A stretch of 64,000 nucleotides of DNA from positions 1 to 64,000 of the IMG/VR virus record IMGVR_UViG_3300027806_000039. The stretch is one strand, 5' to 3'. Numbering within the stretch: the first letter of the stretch is position 1; each line of letters starts with the position of its first letter. Source of the stretch: a virus. The position numbers and the translations under genes were made by a program. Below, piece by piece: positions 23,554-30,694 of this stretch. The notes under the pieces are model-generated. The model did no database searches. It was not told the DNA's origin and saw only the letters and a list, made by a program, of their open reading frames with translations.

Positions 23554-24504
23554 TTATACCCCCTCACTAGGCGGATCACAACTGTGCATCCATCGCATAA
23601 ACGTCCTTTGCGATGGGTTCACGAACATTCGCTTCCCTGTCTTTTTGGCGATAGCGCGATGCGCCGAAGTGTGTTCGCAGTCCGATGAGCCGTCGTACTC
23701 CGCGTGCAGGTAATCCTCTGTCCTGTAGATGCAGAGTCCGCCGAACGCGCTGGCGACCACGACTGGAGATGATCCGACAGGCGGAAGCCAGTTGTGTTTC
23801 CAGCCTCCTTCTCCTCGCGTGTAGTCGTCAAAATAAACATCTGGCTGACCAATCCCCCTGGCTGCCCAGCAGTCGTAGTGAAGCCAGGAGCGGCTCACCA
23901 CGGGATGGCCGCGATCGTCTTGCTTTAGCGATGGATGCTCGAGCAGCGACACGCTGGCCATTCCGAACGCACCCTGTAAATCAACCATCCAGCCGATGCC
24001 GTTTAGCACGCCGTCATGCCACCAACCGCCCCAGGCGTCGAAGTCCACCGCCATCACGTAGTCGCAGTCGGCGGCGTTTTCCCGCACCCATCGCTGGCAC
24101 GCCGTGCGGTACTCCGCAAGCTGCACCGTTCGACGCCCGCCGAACTCGCCGCTGTAGCTCTCTCGCCCGAGACGCTGTGAAGCGAACGTCGCCTGCCGAT
24201 ACTCTGAGGCGAAGTCGGCGAGCACCTGCACTGTGTCGTCGGCCGAGTCGTTTTCCTCAATGTGCAGCCGCCACGACTCACACTCGCCGGCTATCCGCAG
24301 CACGCGAGACAGGTTGCCGGCGAGGGCCGATGCACAGTCGCGGGCCAGCCCGACGAAGCACACCTTGGCATGCCGCAGCCGGTAGCGGCCAAGCTGCACC
24401 TGGGCTGCGTAGTCTGCCGCGAACTCCGGCAGCGGCAGCACCAGATGCTCATGCACCTGCGGCGCGGGAGGCAAGATCGCGGATCGTTCCAAGCCTGTCG
24501 GCAT
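23554..24504 (-). CDS. glycosyltransferase-like protein (Cryptococcal mannosyltransferase/CAP59 type)
   Basis: 316 residues. Val-Cys-Phe-Val-Gly-Leu-Ala-Arg-Asp-Cys-Ala and Ile-Glu-Glu-Asn-Asp-Ser-Ala-Asp-Asp-Thr are the leading motifs of CAP59-like mannosyltransferase families. A DxD-like metal site lies in Ala-Val-Asp-Phe-Asp-Ala-Trp, and the C-terminus has Gly-Gly-Leu-Cys-Ile-Tyr-Arg. It should transfer a sugar from an activated donor, probably to a cell-surface glycan or virion component. It overlaps the next glycosyltransferase by 56 bases, so a slightly later start is possible. Confidence 0.65.
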   Translation of the reverse strand: MPTGLERSAILPPAPQVHEHLVLPLPEFAADYAAQVQLGRYRLRHAKVCFVGLARDCASALAGNLSRVLRIAGECESWRLHIEENDSADDTVQVLADFASEYRQATFASQRLGRESYSGEFGGRRTVQLAEYRTACQRWVRENAADCDYVMAVDFDAWGGWWHDGVLNGIGWMVDLQGAFGMASVSLLEHPSLKQDDRGHPVVSRSWLHYDCWAARGIGQPDVYFDDYTRGEGGWKHNWLPPVGSSPVVVASAFGGLCIYRTEDYLHAEYDGSSDCEHTSAHRAIAKKTGKRMFVNPSQRTFMRWMHSCDPPSEGV

Positions 24505-25084
24505 ATTGGGTCACGTGCATGAAGTAAGGACTGTCGCACTTGCGTCGGTCTGCTGGGTGATGGTTCCACTCAGGCCCGAGAAACGTTGTGCGGTGATAGA
24601 GCGTGGTCGGTGTGTCAAGCCGGCCGACCGGCCCCGGCTCTACCGCGTAGCCCATCAGCCGCATGATGGCGGCCTGCTCCCACCACGGGTGATGCGGGAA
24701 CTCTGCCCCAATGTTCCACGCCTTGAGCAGCACGTCTTGCATAGCCTGCGTCACGGCCCACACGCCGCAGTTCGGGACGCGCCCGCACTCGGTGTGATGT
24801 TCAACAAGAGCGTGATCCGTATCGGGCCTCAACTCTACGAACACATCATGCCACGGCTGGATGATCACAACATCGGCATCGAGCCAGAGTACGCGGTCAA
24901 AATAGCCGAGCATGCCATGAACAACAGGTAACTTGCTCCACGACGCAGGCCGTTGGCTCTGCAACTCAAACGACCGAAACTCACAGCCGTGTCGCTCCGC
25001 ATACTTCGCCATGAGCGGAGCCGTGATCTCGCTCATCTGCCGATGCTCGTCGCCGCTCCATCCTGTGACGATGCACGCTTTCAC
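24449..25084 (-). CDS. GT-A fold glycosyltransferase (galactosyltransferase/MNN10-like)
   Basis: 211 residues. Arg-Val-Leu-Trp-Leu-Asp-Ala-Asp-Val-Val supplies the DxD motif that holds the nucleotide-sugar metal. The N-terminus (Ile-Val-Thr-Gly-Trp-Ser-Gly) starts the Rossmann-like half, and Asn-Cys-Gly-Val-Trp-Ala-Val follows. Layout fits GMA12/MNN10-type (GT34-like) enzymes. It is ATGA-coupled to the methyltransferase upstream, so the three gene products probably act on one glycan. Confidence 0.65.
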   Translation of the reverse strand: MKACIVTGWSGDEHRQMSEITAPLMAKYAERHGCEFRSFELQSQRPASWSKLPVVHGMLGYFDRVLWLDADVVIIQPWHDVFVELRPDTDHALVEHHTECGRVPNCGVWAVTQAMQDVLLKAWNIGAEFPHHPWWEQAAIMRLMGYAVEPGPVGRLDTPTTLYHRTTFLGPEWNHHPADRRKCDSPYFMHVTQYADRLGTIRDLASRAAGA

Positions 25085-25608
25085 TTGACCCCCACGAACA
25101 TCTGCCGGCCGCGAGCGTCAGGCTCAAGAACCATCGTGCGGCCGAAGCGCTTGGCTATTGCGGACTGCGAGGTCGGCGACAGCTGCTCCCAATCGTGAAT
25201 CGCGAGCGTGTCGCACAGCCCGGCCGCAGTGAGGTACTCAGGCAAAACGGCATCGCCATGGCATGCGTCGTGAAAGATCATGTCCCACGGCTCCAGCCCA
25301 AGCTGGCAATCACGCAGGAACCGCCCGGCATCGGCCTGCACCGGCTGGATGTTCTCCAGTTCGAGCAGCGCCCAGTACGCCACGCGATCCGCCTCACAAA
25401 CCGTGTCGCACAGATCCACGCTGACGACCATCGACTCTGGAGCCGCGATGGCGAGCGCCGCCGTACTGATGCCGGCGTGGCTCCCAAGCTCAAGAATCCG
25501 CCAGCCATCCTGGCCGGCGACGATCTCGCACAGAAACGCAATGTGCTCTCGCGCAGTCGTCATCTGGTGCGAGTCATCGACGCCGGCCAGGTATTCCTCA
25601 TAGGTCAT
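25081..25608 (-). CDS. class I SAM-dependent methyltransferase (CmcI-like)
   Basis: 175 residues. Motif I is Ile-Leu-Glu-Leu-Gly-Ser-His-Ala-Gly-Ile-Ser-Thr, then an acidic Val-Val-Ser-Val-Asp-Leu strand end that would bind the SAM ribose, and Met-Ile-Phe-His-Asp-Ala-Cys-His in the active-site position. Length and motifs fit the CmcI/Methyltransf_24 group, which O-methylates small molecules or sugars. Coupled to two glycosyltransferases, it probably caps or modifies the same glycan. Confidence 0.7.
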   Translation of the reverse strand: MTYEEYLAGVDDSHQMTTAREHIAFLCEIVAGQDGWRILELGSHAGISTAALAIAAPESMVVSVDLCDTVCEADRVAYWALLELENIQPVQADAGRFLRDCQLGLEPWDMIFHDACHGDAVLPEYLTAAGLCDTLAIHDWEQLSPTSQSAIAKRFGRTMVLEPDARGRQMFVGVK

Positions 25609-25612
25609 GGCG

Positions 25613-25918
25613 TCACTCGTAGCGGATCACGGCGAACCAGCCGCGGCGAACTGGCGACCACGCCACCGCTTTCTCAACGATGCGATACCGCCCGTAGTAG
25701 CAGCACGACCGCAGGGCCGCATCGGGGCCAGCCGTCGAGAATCCGATCCCTTCACGCCGCCCGCCGTTGCGGCCACAGTGCCGCAGGATGCCCGTGCGTG
25801 CCATCTCGTCGGCATCGATCTGGGCCGACGAGATATTCACGCGGCGAGCGTAGATGTTCGTGTCGGCGGAAGCCGAGCACGCGAGCATGGCCAGGGCAAG
25901 AGTCAGGATGAAACGCAT
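25613..25918 (-). CDS. small secreted protein
   Basis: 101 residues from the ATG at 25918, with GGAG seven bases upstream. Met-Arg-Phe-Ile-Leu-Thr-Leu-Ala-Leu-Ala-Met-Leu-Ala is a signal peptide, cleaved after Ser-Ala-Ser-Ala or lipidated at the preceding Cys. The mature part has Gly-Arg-Asn-Gly-Gly-Arg-Arg-Glu and Ser-Cys-Cys-Tyr-Tyr-Gly, implying disulfide bonding outside the cytoplasm. It could be a moron affecting the envelope, for example superinfection exclusion, but this is speculation. Confidence 0.6.
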   Translation of the reverse strand: MRFILTLALAMLACSASADTNIYARRVNISSAQIDADEMARTGILRHCGRNGGRREGIGFSTAGPDAALRSCCYYGRYRIVEKAVAWSPVRRGWFAVIRYE

Positions 25919-25981
25919 GGTCACTCTCCGTGGTGAAATTCGCCCGTCCGTGGGCGACGTGCGGAGAGTCTGCCGAGAGTG

Positions 25982-26389
25982 TCAAGCGATCCGAACCGTC
26001 GTGCGGCCTTGGTTGCCGTAGCTCTTCTCGACCACCACTCGCCCGACCTGCGTATCGTCCACCCACGCCACGCCATTCAAGGCGTCCTCTATCCCCTTGA
26101 GGCAGTTCGAGCAGTCCGCCCGCGGCAGCTTCGGAGCCGTTGCCTTCAGCCCGCTCTTCAGGAAGTGGCTCTTCGGGCGGGCGAACACGAGATCGACAAT
26201 CAGCGTGATTGGGGCCGCGTCAGTCGGCGTCGCACCGGCCTGCCGGGCGGCGGCAGCAATCGCCGCCCGGTAGGAGTGAATCGGATGGCTTGCAGGCGTA
26301 TACGCATGCCCGTGCCGGCCGCGAGTGGAGATGCGTGGCCGCGGCTGCGGCACTGGATCGCCCGGCACCTCGAATGAAATCGCTTTCAT
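25982..26389 (-). CDS. rusA: RusA-like Holliday junction resolvase
   Basis: 135 residues, the normal length. Gly-Asp-Pro-Val-Pro-Gln-Pro-Arg-Pro-Arg starts the family, and Asp-Cys-Ser-Asn-Cys-Leu-Lys-Gly-Ile-Glu-Asp-Ala-Leu-Asn-Gly-Val-Ala-Trp holds the conserved acidic residues, followed by Val-Asp-Asp-Thr-Gln-Val. RusA resolves four-way DNA junctions made during phage recombination and replication. It lies upstream of a cluster of replication genes. Confidence 0.85.
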   Translation of the reverse strand: MKAISFEVPGDPVPQPRPRISTRGRHGHAYTPASHPIHSYRAAIAAAARQAGATPTDAAPITLIVDLVFARPKSHFLKSGLKATAPKLPRADCSNCLKGIEDALNGVAWVDDTQVGRVVVEKSYGNQGRTTVRIA

Positions 26390-26410
26390 TCCGGCATCGT
26401 GGCGATGCCG

Positions 26411-26746
26411 TCAAGCAACCCACTCGCCAGCGATCTTCAACTCACGAATTCGCGACAGCACCCACGGCGATAGCTCGAGCGTCTCCATCGGCTCGGGCTC
26501 GCCCCAATCGTCTGGACAGCCGCCAATCTCATGGCGAACCACGGCAGCACGCTTCGGCAACGCATGCTTCTTCGCCAGGAGGTACAGCTGCTTGTCGGTG
26601 ATCCCGAGCTTGCGGGCCACCTCAATCGTCGTCAGCCGCTGGTCGGCCCACGCGGCGAAGAGATTCTTCACTGGTACCGCGCTGGCCCGTTTCATCATGC
26701 GGGCGTTTGACTTTCGTACGGGCACTGCATCAAACAATCCGGCCAT
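26411..26746 (-). CDS. putative helix-turn-helix regulator
   Basis: 111 residues. Thr-Thr-Ile-Glu-Val-Ala-Arg-Lys-Leu-Gly-Ile-Thr-Asp-Lys-Gln-Leu-Tyr-Leu-Leu-Ala-type helices at residues 38-60 form an HTH, followed by a basic patch. The start has a basic N-terminus (Lys-Arg-Ala-Ser-Ala-Val-Pro-Val-Lys). The same HTH-plus-linker plan is seen at 22365-22757. A transcription regulator of the replication or late block is likely. Confidence 0.65.
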   Translation of the reverse strand: MAGLFDAVPVRKSNARMMKRASAVPVKNLFAAWADQRLTTIEVARKLGITDKQLYLLAKKHALPKRAAVVRHEIGGCPDDWGEPEPMETLELSPWVLSRIRELKIAGEWVA

Positions 26747-26817
26747 CGTCGCTTCCTACTTGGTGTGTTGGATGATGCCGCCGCGCCGACCCGATGCCGA
26801 CGCGGCGGCACTGTCAG

Positions 26818-27963
26818 TCAATCCTTCGCCAGCGGCATCACGATGCAGCGGCAGTCCTGTGCTCGCAGCACGACCGCCGACTGCTCGTTCTCGGCCTCGA
26901 TCTCAATCGTCTCCTCGTCATCGAACGACCCGCAGCCGAGCCACTCCGTGACGAACCGCGGGTCGAGGCTCACGCTGCACGTGTCGCCCGACTCGACCAG
27001 ATCACACGTGCATGACGCCTCGCCGGCCTCGGCAGAACAGCTCGTCAGATGCAGCCCCTCGCCCGTGAAGGCAAACGTCACGCCCTTCGACTGCTCCGAG
27101 GTGCAGATCGCGGCCTGCCGGCACGCCGCACGCAGCGCCCCGACCACAGCCGACGACGGCTTCACCGTCCGCGTCGGCTCTACGTCACGCCAGTTCGGGA
27201 ACCGGCCATCGACTAGCACCGCCCGGATCGTCGTGCCGCCGATCTCGGCCACGATCATCCGGTCACTTGCGTCGATCTGGATGCGGTCATCCGATCCCGC
27301 CAGCCGGCACAGCACATCGACCACCCGTCGCGGCACAATCGGGGCTCGCCGCTGCCCGTTCTTCGGCTCACGCACGAAGTCATCGGTGGACACGTCCACC
27401 TCGCACTCAGCCACGCACATCCGCCGGCCATCGGTGCCGATAAGCGACAGCATGCCCTTGTAGAACTCGATCAGCACACCACCGAGGGCGTAGCGGCTGC
27501 TCTCGTTATCCGTGGCGAAACGGACGGAATTCATCAGCGTGACGAACTGGTCACCCGGCAGATGTACCATCGGCTTCGCGTCCACCTCGCCGGCTGCCGG
27601 GAACTCCCGAGCGTCTTCGACAGGCAGTCGCCACTGGCCACGGCCCGAGCGGACGATGCACGACGTGCCGTCCGCCAGTAGTTCCACGGTGTCGCCCTGG
27701 TCGAGCGACCCGACGATCTTGGTCAGCCGCTCATGCGGCAGTAGCAGATCCGGCCCGTCATAGCAGTCGAGAGGCGTCGTGATCCGCAGTTCGAGGTCCG
27801 TGCCCGTCAGCGTCTCGCCGGAGAGCAAAACGTTCGACAGGATCGGCTTCGGGCTGCGGGCCTGAACAGCCGGGGCCACGGCGTGCAGCGCACGCTTGAG
27901 GTCTGCCACCGACACGCTCGTGCCGGTCACACGCTTCTTTCGTTCCTTCGTTGCTGTCGTCAT
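26818..27963 (-). CDS. dnaN: DNA polymerase III beta subunit (sliding clamp)
   Basis: 381 residues, the family length. The chain starts the three-domain clamp with Leu-Lys-Arg-Ala-Leu-His-Ala-Val-Ala-Pro-Ala-Val, then Lys-Pro-Ile-Leu-Ser-Asn-Val-Leu-Leu. Domain 2 contains Leu-Ile-Gly-Thr-Asp-Gly-Arg-Arg-Met and Asn-Gly-Gln-Arg-Arg-Ala-Pro-Ile-Val-Pro. It ends with Asp-Cys-Arg-Cys-Ile-Val-Met-Pro-Leu, in the place of the common Met-Pro-(Val/Met) strand. It should encircle DNA and tether a polymerase; no phage DNA polymerase was found, so it likely competes for or supports the host enzyme. Confidence 0.88.
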   Translation of the reverse strand: MTTATKERKKRVTGTSVSVADLKRALHAVAPAVQARSPKPILSNVLLSGETLTGTDLELRITTPLDCYDGPDLLLPHERLTKIVGSLDQGDTVELLADGTSCIVRSGRGQWRLPVEDAREFPAAGEVDAKPMVHLPGDQFVTLMNSVRFATDNESSRYALGGVLIEFYKGMLSLIGTDGRRMCVAECEVDVSTDDFVREPKNGQRRAPIVPRRVVDVLCRLAGSDDRIQIDASDRMIVAEIGGTTIRAVLVDGRFPNWRDVEPTRTVKPSSAVVGALRAACRQAAICTSEQSKGVTFAFTGEGLHLTSCSAEAGEASCTCDLVESGDTCSVSLDPRFVTEWLGCGSFDDEETIEIEAENEQSAVVLRAQDCRCIVMPLAKD

Positions 27964-28075
27964 TGCGAGATTCCTTTCTCAACTGGAGTGAAACACCTAC
28001 CGCCACCCCGAGTGCGAACGTGCACGCGAGGAGAAGTTCGCCAATCGCCACCATCACGAAGTCACTGATGGTCAT
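27758..28075 (-). CDS. possible short membrane protein overlapping dnaN
   Basis: An open frame from the ATG at 28075 (ATGA overlap with its neighbour) encodes Met-Thr-Ile-Ser-Asp-Phe-Val and a clear transmembrane segment at about residues 7-30. It then runs 206 bases into dnaN, where the translation looks shadow-like. Only the first 35-40 residues look natural. It may be a real small protein with an accidental long tail or a spurious frame. Confidence 0.35.
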   Translation of the reverse strand: MTISDFVMVAIGELLLACTFALGVAVGVSLQLRKESRNDDSNEGTKEACDRHERVGGRPQACAARRGPGCSGPQPEADPVERFALRRDADGHGPRTADHDASRLL

Positions 28076-28305
28076 GCCGCACCGCCTTTCTGTTCGCCGT
28101 AGCAGACCCGACGAAGCAAGTCGCGCTCCGCTTCCGCCACCTCCACCGCCGACGCCAGCGTCACGCAGCGGTCGGCGGTCTTGTCGATGGCCTTCGCCGC
28201 CAGGAGCAAGACGATGGCGGTCATGTTCACCGTGTGCTCGTCGCGGGCAGCCGCCCGGCACTGCTCCGCGATGTCGCGGAGGCTGAGGGGTTCAAGGCCG
28301 CTCAT
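28072..28305 (-). CDS. small hypothetical helical protein
   Basis: 77 residues, all-helical and charged, with Ala-Ile-Asp-Lys-Thr-Ala-Asp-Arg-Cys in the centre. Coupled as ATGA to the LexA-like gene upstream. The family is unknown. It lies between the LexA-like regulator and dnaN and probably belongs to the replication block. Confidence 0.55.
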   Translation of the reverse strand: MSGLEPLSLRDIAEQCRAAARDEHTVNMTAIVLLLAAKAIDKTADRCVTLASAVEVAEAERDLLRRVCYGEQKGGAA

Positions 28306-28568
28306 GCGCCACCTCCGACAAGCTCGAGGCCGGCTGGCGTGAGGCGGATCGTGCGGCCGGAGCGGTCGCAGTAGGTCAGCATCCCGCGTTCGCGGAGTAG
28401 CCGTACGTGCGTCTGGCTTGCGTTGGGACTCGCGAAGCCGAAGGCACGGCAGATTTCCCGCCGCGTCGGGCCGTAGCCCTTCTCCGCGATGTAGGAGGCC
28501 ACCCAGCGGAGGATCTCCACTTGGCGGGTGGTTGGGGGTGGGGATTCGATTGTCGTGGTCATGGTCAT
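28302..28568 (-). CDS. LexA-type winged-helix DNA-binding domain protein
   Basis: 88 residues: Pro-Pro-Thr-Thr-Arg-Gln-Val-Glu-Ile-Leu, then Tyr-Ile-Ala-Glu-Lys-Gly-Tyr-Gly-Pro-Thr-Arg-Arg-Glu-Ile-Cys-Arg-Ala-Phe-Gly-Phe, the LexA N-terminal wHTH pattern. There is no Ser-Lys autoprotease domain, so RecA-driven self-cleavage is not expected. It may be a phage repressor or an SOS-operator competitor. Coupled to both neighbours by ATGA-type overlaps. Confidence 0.75.
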   Translation of the reverse strand: MTMTTTIESPPPTTRQVEILRWVASYIAEKGYGPTRREICRAFGFASPNASQTHVRLLRERGMLTYCDRSGRTIRLTPAGLELVGGGA

Positions 28569-29074
28569 GCTCCGATGGCTATTGGCTGGATGTCACCGCT
28601 CGGCGTCACGCGGCCGAACTGCGGAATCTCCCCGAGCAGCCGACGCCGTGCGTAATTCAGCAGGCGAACGGCAGATCGCGAGTGCATCTGCGGCAGCTTG
28701 TCCAAAACTCGCTGCTCGATGTCGTCAAAGTCAGCAGCCGACGACATGTCGATCAGCACAACGAAGTCTTGCGAAAGCCGCTTGTCTTCGTCGTCGTTGA
28801 TGTTCAGTTCCAGCTTCGGCTCGGGCTTCGTCGTCTGACGCATCGCTTTCCTCTGCGACAGCCCTAGCTCGCGGTATTCGTCCAGAATCCACTTGAGTTG
28901 CGGGTACAGCGTGTCGCGGGTTCGCTTCACGTTCTTCAACGCCGCGTAGAGCAAGTCCTGATCGACTCGCTCGTGGCTCAAGTCGTCCTTCCACAGACGG
29001 CGTTCCTCGTCTGACCACTGGCACTGCGGCCAGAGCTGGTTGATCGACGTTCGGTTTTCGTCCCACGTTCTCAC
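28565..29074 (-). CDS. replication-associated hypothetical protein
   Basis: 169 residues, helical and acidic in the centre (Asn-Ile-Asn-Asp-Asp-Glu-Asp). It follows directly (ATGA) from the iteron-bearing initiator gene, where phages often encode a helicase loader. I see no Walker motifs, so a lambda P-type or DnaT-like loader is one guess. Position is the only support. Confidence 0.5.
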   Translation of the reverse strand: MRTWDENRTSINQLWPQCQWSDEERRLWKDDLSHERVDQDLLYAALKNVKRTRDTLYPQLKWILDEYRELGLSQRKAMRQTTKPEPKLELNINDDEDKRLSQDFVVLIDMSSAADFDDIEQRVLDKLPQMHSRSAVRLLNYARRRLLGEIPQFGRVTPSGDIQPIAIGA

Positions 29075-29874
29075 AGGTTCCCTCCTGCTGGCTGACGTTC
29101 TCGGTGCTTCCGTGCATCATGCTTGGGGTGGTCAAACTCCCCAGCCAAGATCTTGTCTACGAACTCAAAGAACTTCGTGACCGCCAACGGCTTCTCGAAG
29201 AACTGGCACCGTGGCAATCGCTCCATTGCCAGCCGTGCGCGATCCAGCCAACCTGGCGTAGCGGCGTAGTCCACCCACGCCGAAGGGGCGATGAGAGGCT
29301 CCCAGCGGGCCGCCCGATCCGTGACGTTCCAGAGGGGCACAAACTCAGCCCATGCCTCTGCTGCCCAGCCAGGACGGCGAAACTCGTTTCCGCTGTGTGT
29401 GTGTGTGTTTTCTAAGGGAGAAGGGTTAAGGGAATGGGGAGAGGGGAGAAGGGAGAAGGCCCGGCTAGTTCCGGAATTTCCGTGACCGGCCGCGGAAGTT
29501 CCGTGACTAGTCATGGAATTTCCGTGACTTTGCGTTTCGCCCGTGTTTTGTGGGGGTTCTGGCAGTCCCTCAGACGTTTCCTTTGGGTGCGGGTTCTGGT
29601 GCTTGGCGAACCCGTTCACTTGAACGAACGTCCTGCCGTCAACGGTGTACAGCTGGACAAAGCCGCGGGCCGCAAGCTGCTCCATTAGGCCAGCCACATC
29701 GCAGTTGTCGTATGGCAACAGCTGCGCCTTGATCTTGGCGTGGCGGCACTCCATGCGGCCGTCGCGGTCAACGAGCGTCCAGAGGCCAGCGAACAGCAGG
29801 CGGGCCAGCGGGTCGCACTCGGCCAGCATGTCATTAGAGAAAAAGCCGGGCTTAAGAAGGCGTGTCCGTGCCAT
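29071..29874 (-). CDS. phage replication initiator-like protein carrying an internal origin
   Basis: 267 residues from the ATG at 29874. The start Met-Ala-Arg-Thr-Arg-Leu-Leu-Lys-Pro-Gly-Phe-Phe-Ser-Asn is characteristic of phage replication proteins with an N-terminal winged helix (DnaD/O-like). Residues about 110-140 are a linker of 7-residue repeats (Ser-His-Gly-Asn-Ser-Met-Thr type). The DNA encoding the repeats is three 21-bp iterons, so the gene probably contains the origin it activates, as lambda O does. A C-terminal domain of about 100 residues ends in Arg-Lys-His-Arg-Glu-Arg. Coupled to the downstream candidate loader. Confidence 0.7.
   Translation of the reverse strand: MARTRLLKPGFFSNDMLAECDPLARLLFAGLWTLVDRDGRMECRHAKIKAQLLPYDNCDVAGLMEQLAARGFVQLYTVDGRTFVQVNGFAKHQNPHPKETSEGLPEPPQNTGETQSHGNSMTSHGTSAAGHGNSGTSRAFSLLPSPHSLNPSPLENTHTHSGNEFRRPGWAAEAWAEFVPLWNVTDRAARWEPLIAPSAWVDYAATPGWLDRARLAMERLPRCQFFEKPLAVTKFFEFVDKILAGEFDHPKHDARKHRERQPAGGNL
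29394..29528. other. candidate replication origin: three 21-bp iterons, purine tract and GT repeat
   Basis: GGAATTTCCGTGAC, GGAAGTTCCGTGAC and GGAATTTCCGTGAC start at 29473, 29494 and 29515, spaced exactly 21 bases. Each contains the palindromic core GGAA(T/G)TTCC. To the left are a purine-only-like stretch (about 29413-29459) and a (GT)n run (29394-29408). The array lies inside the initiator gene, the arrangement used by lambdoid origins. Confidence 0.6.
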
Positions 29875-30676
29875 CCGTGGCTCCTTCAGTTTGCGGTGGT
29901 CCGGAGTTGATCTCGTCGAGCACCTGGCTTTGAAACTGCGTCCATGACGTGACTCGCTTAGCGAGCCACTCCAGCCACTCAATGCTGACGCCGACGGCCT
30001 TGGCGTCCTCTAGCAATTGCATGCATCGCCAATCGTTCAGGTAGCGGCATCGGTTCCGAAGGATGCCGCGGATGTAAAAGAGCTTTGCAGCGCCAGGGTT
30101 CTTTTCATCAGCCTTTCGGACGGCCACTACGCGGCCGATCTTCCAGAACCACTCATTCGTGACGCCATCGCGATCATCCTCGACGCGTGATGACTGCATC
30201 GCCCTGTCGGCTGCTTCGTGTATCGCGCTACAGATAGCGTCAAACCCGTGGCGTTTGATTAGCTTTCTGATTTCGTCACGCGCGGATGGAGTCCATGTGC
30301 AGCCCGCTTGGCCGATTGACTCAAACCAAAGCGACTGGGCCAGATCGACGGCCTGGTCATTGAGGTCAACGAGCGACATATGCCACTGATGCAGCATTTC
30401 CAGTTGCTGCCGTCGCTCTTCAAGGTCTTCTAGTTGCGACCGCCGCTTTTCAATCGCGGACGAATCCGAGAGTCGCTTATCCGACTTGCCAGCGTTGCAC
30501 GCGCGGCAGGCTGTCGCGAGGTTCAGCAAGTCATTGGTGCCACCTGCCGCGACGGGCGTGATGTGGTCAATCTCTAGCACCACGTCAGGGGCCTTGCCGC
30601 CACAGTATTGGCACGTGAATGAGTCTCGCTTAAAGACCTCGAACCTCACCGACTTCCGAATTGCTTCTCTTTCCAT
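29852..30676 (-). CDS. HNH endonuclease-domain protein
   Basis: 274 residues. The first 65 hold the nuclease: Phe-Thr-Cys-Gln-Tyr-Cys-Gly-Gly, then Leu-Glu-Ile-Asp-His-Ile-Thr-Pro-Val and Asn-Leu-Ala-Thr-Ala-Cys-Arg-Ala-Cys-Asn, with four zinc Cys and the His-Asn core. About 200 residues of helical sequence follow, suggesting DNA binding or a partner. It overlaps the initiator gene by 23 bases and may have inserted into or be part of the replication operon. Confidence 0.75.
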   Translation of the reverse strand: MEREAIRKSVRFEVFKRDSFTCQYCGGKAPDVVLEIDHITPVAAGGTNDLLNLATACRACNAGKSDKRLSDSSAIEKRRSQLEDLEERRQQLEMLHQWHMSLVDLNDQAVDLAQSLWFESIGQAGCTWTPSARDEIRKLIKRHGFDAICSAIHEAADRAMQSSRVEDDRDGVTNEWFWKIGRVVAVRKADEKNPGAAKLFYIRGILRNRCRYLNDWRCMQLLEDAKAVGVSIEWLEWLAKRVTSWTQFQSQVLDEINSGPPQTEGATDGTDTPS

Positions 30677-30694
30677 CTCTTCTTTCCTTTGTGT

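Noticed and set aside
29390-29410. GT dinucleotide run as an independent microsatellite
   Set aside because: It is inside a coding gene and next to iterons, so it is better treated as part of the origin candidate.
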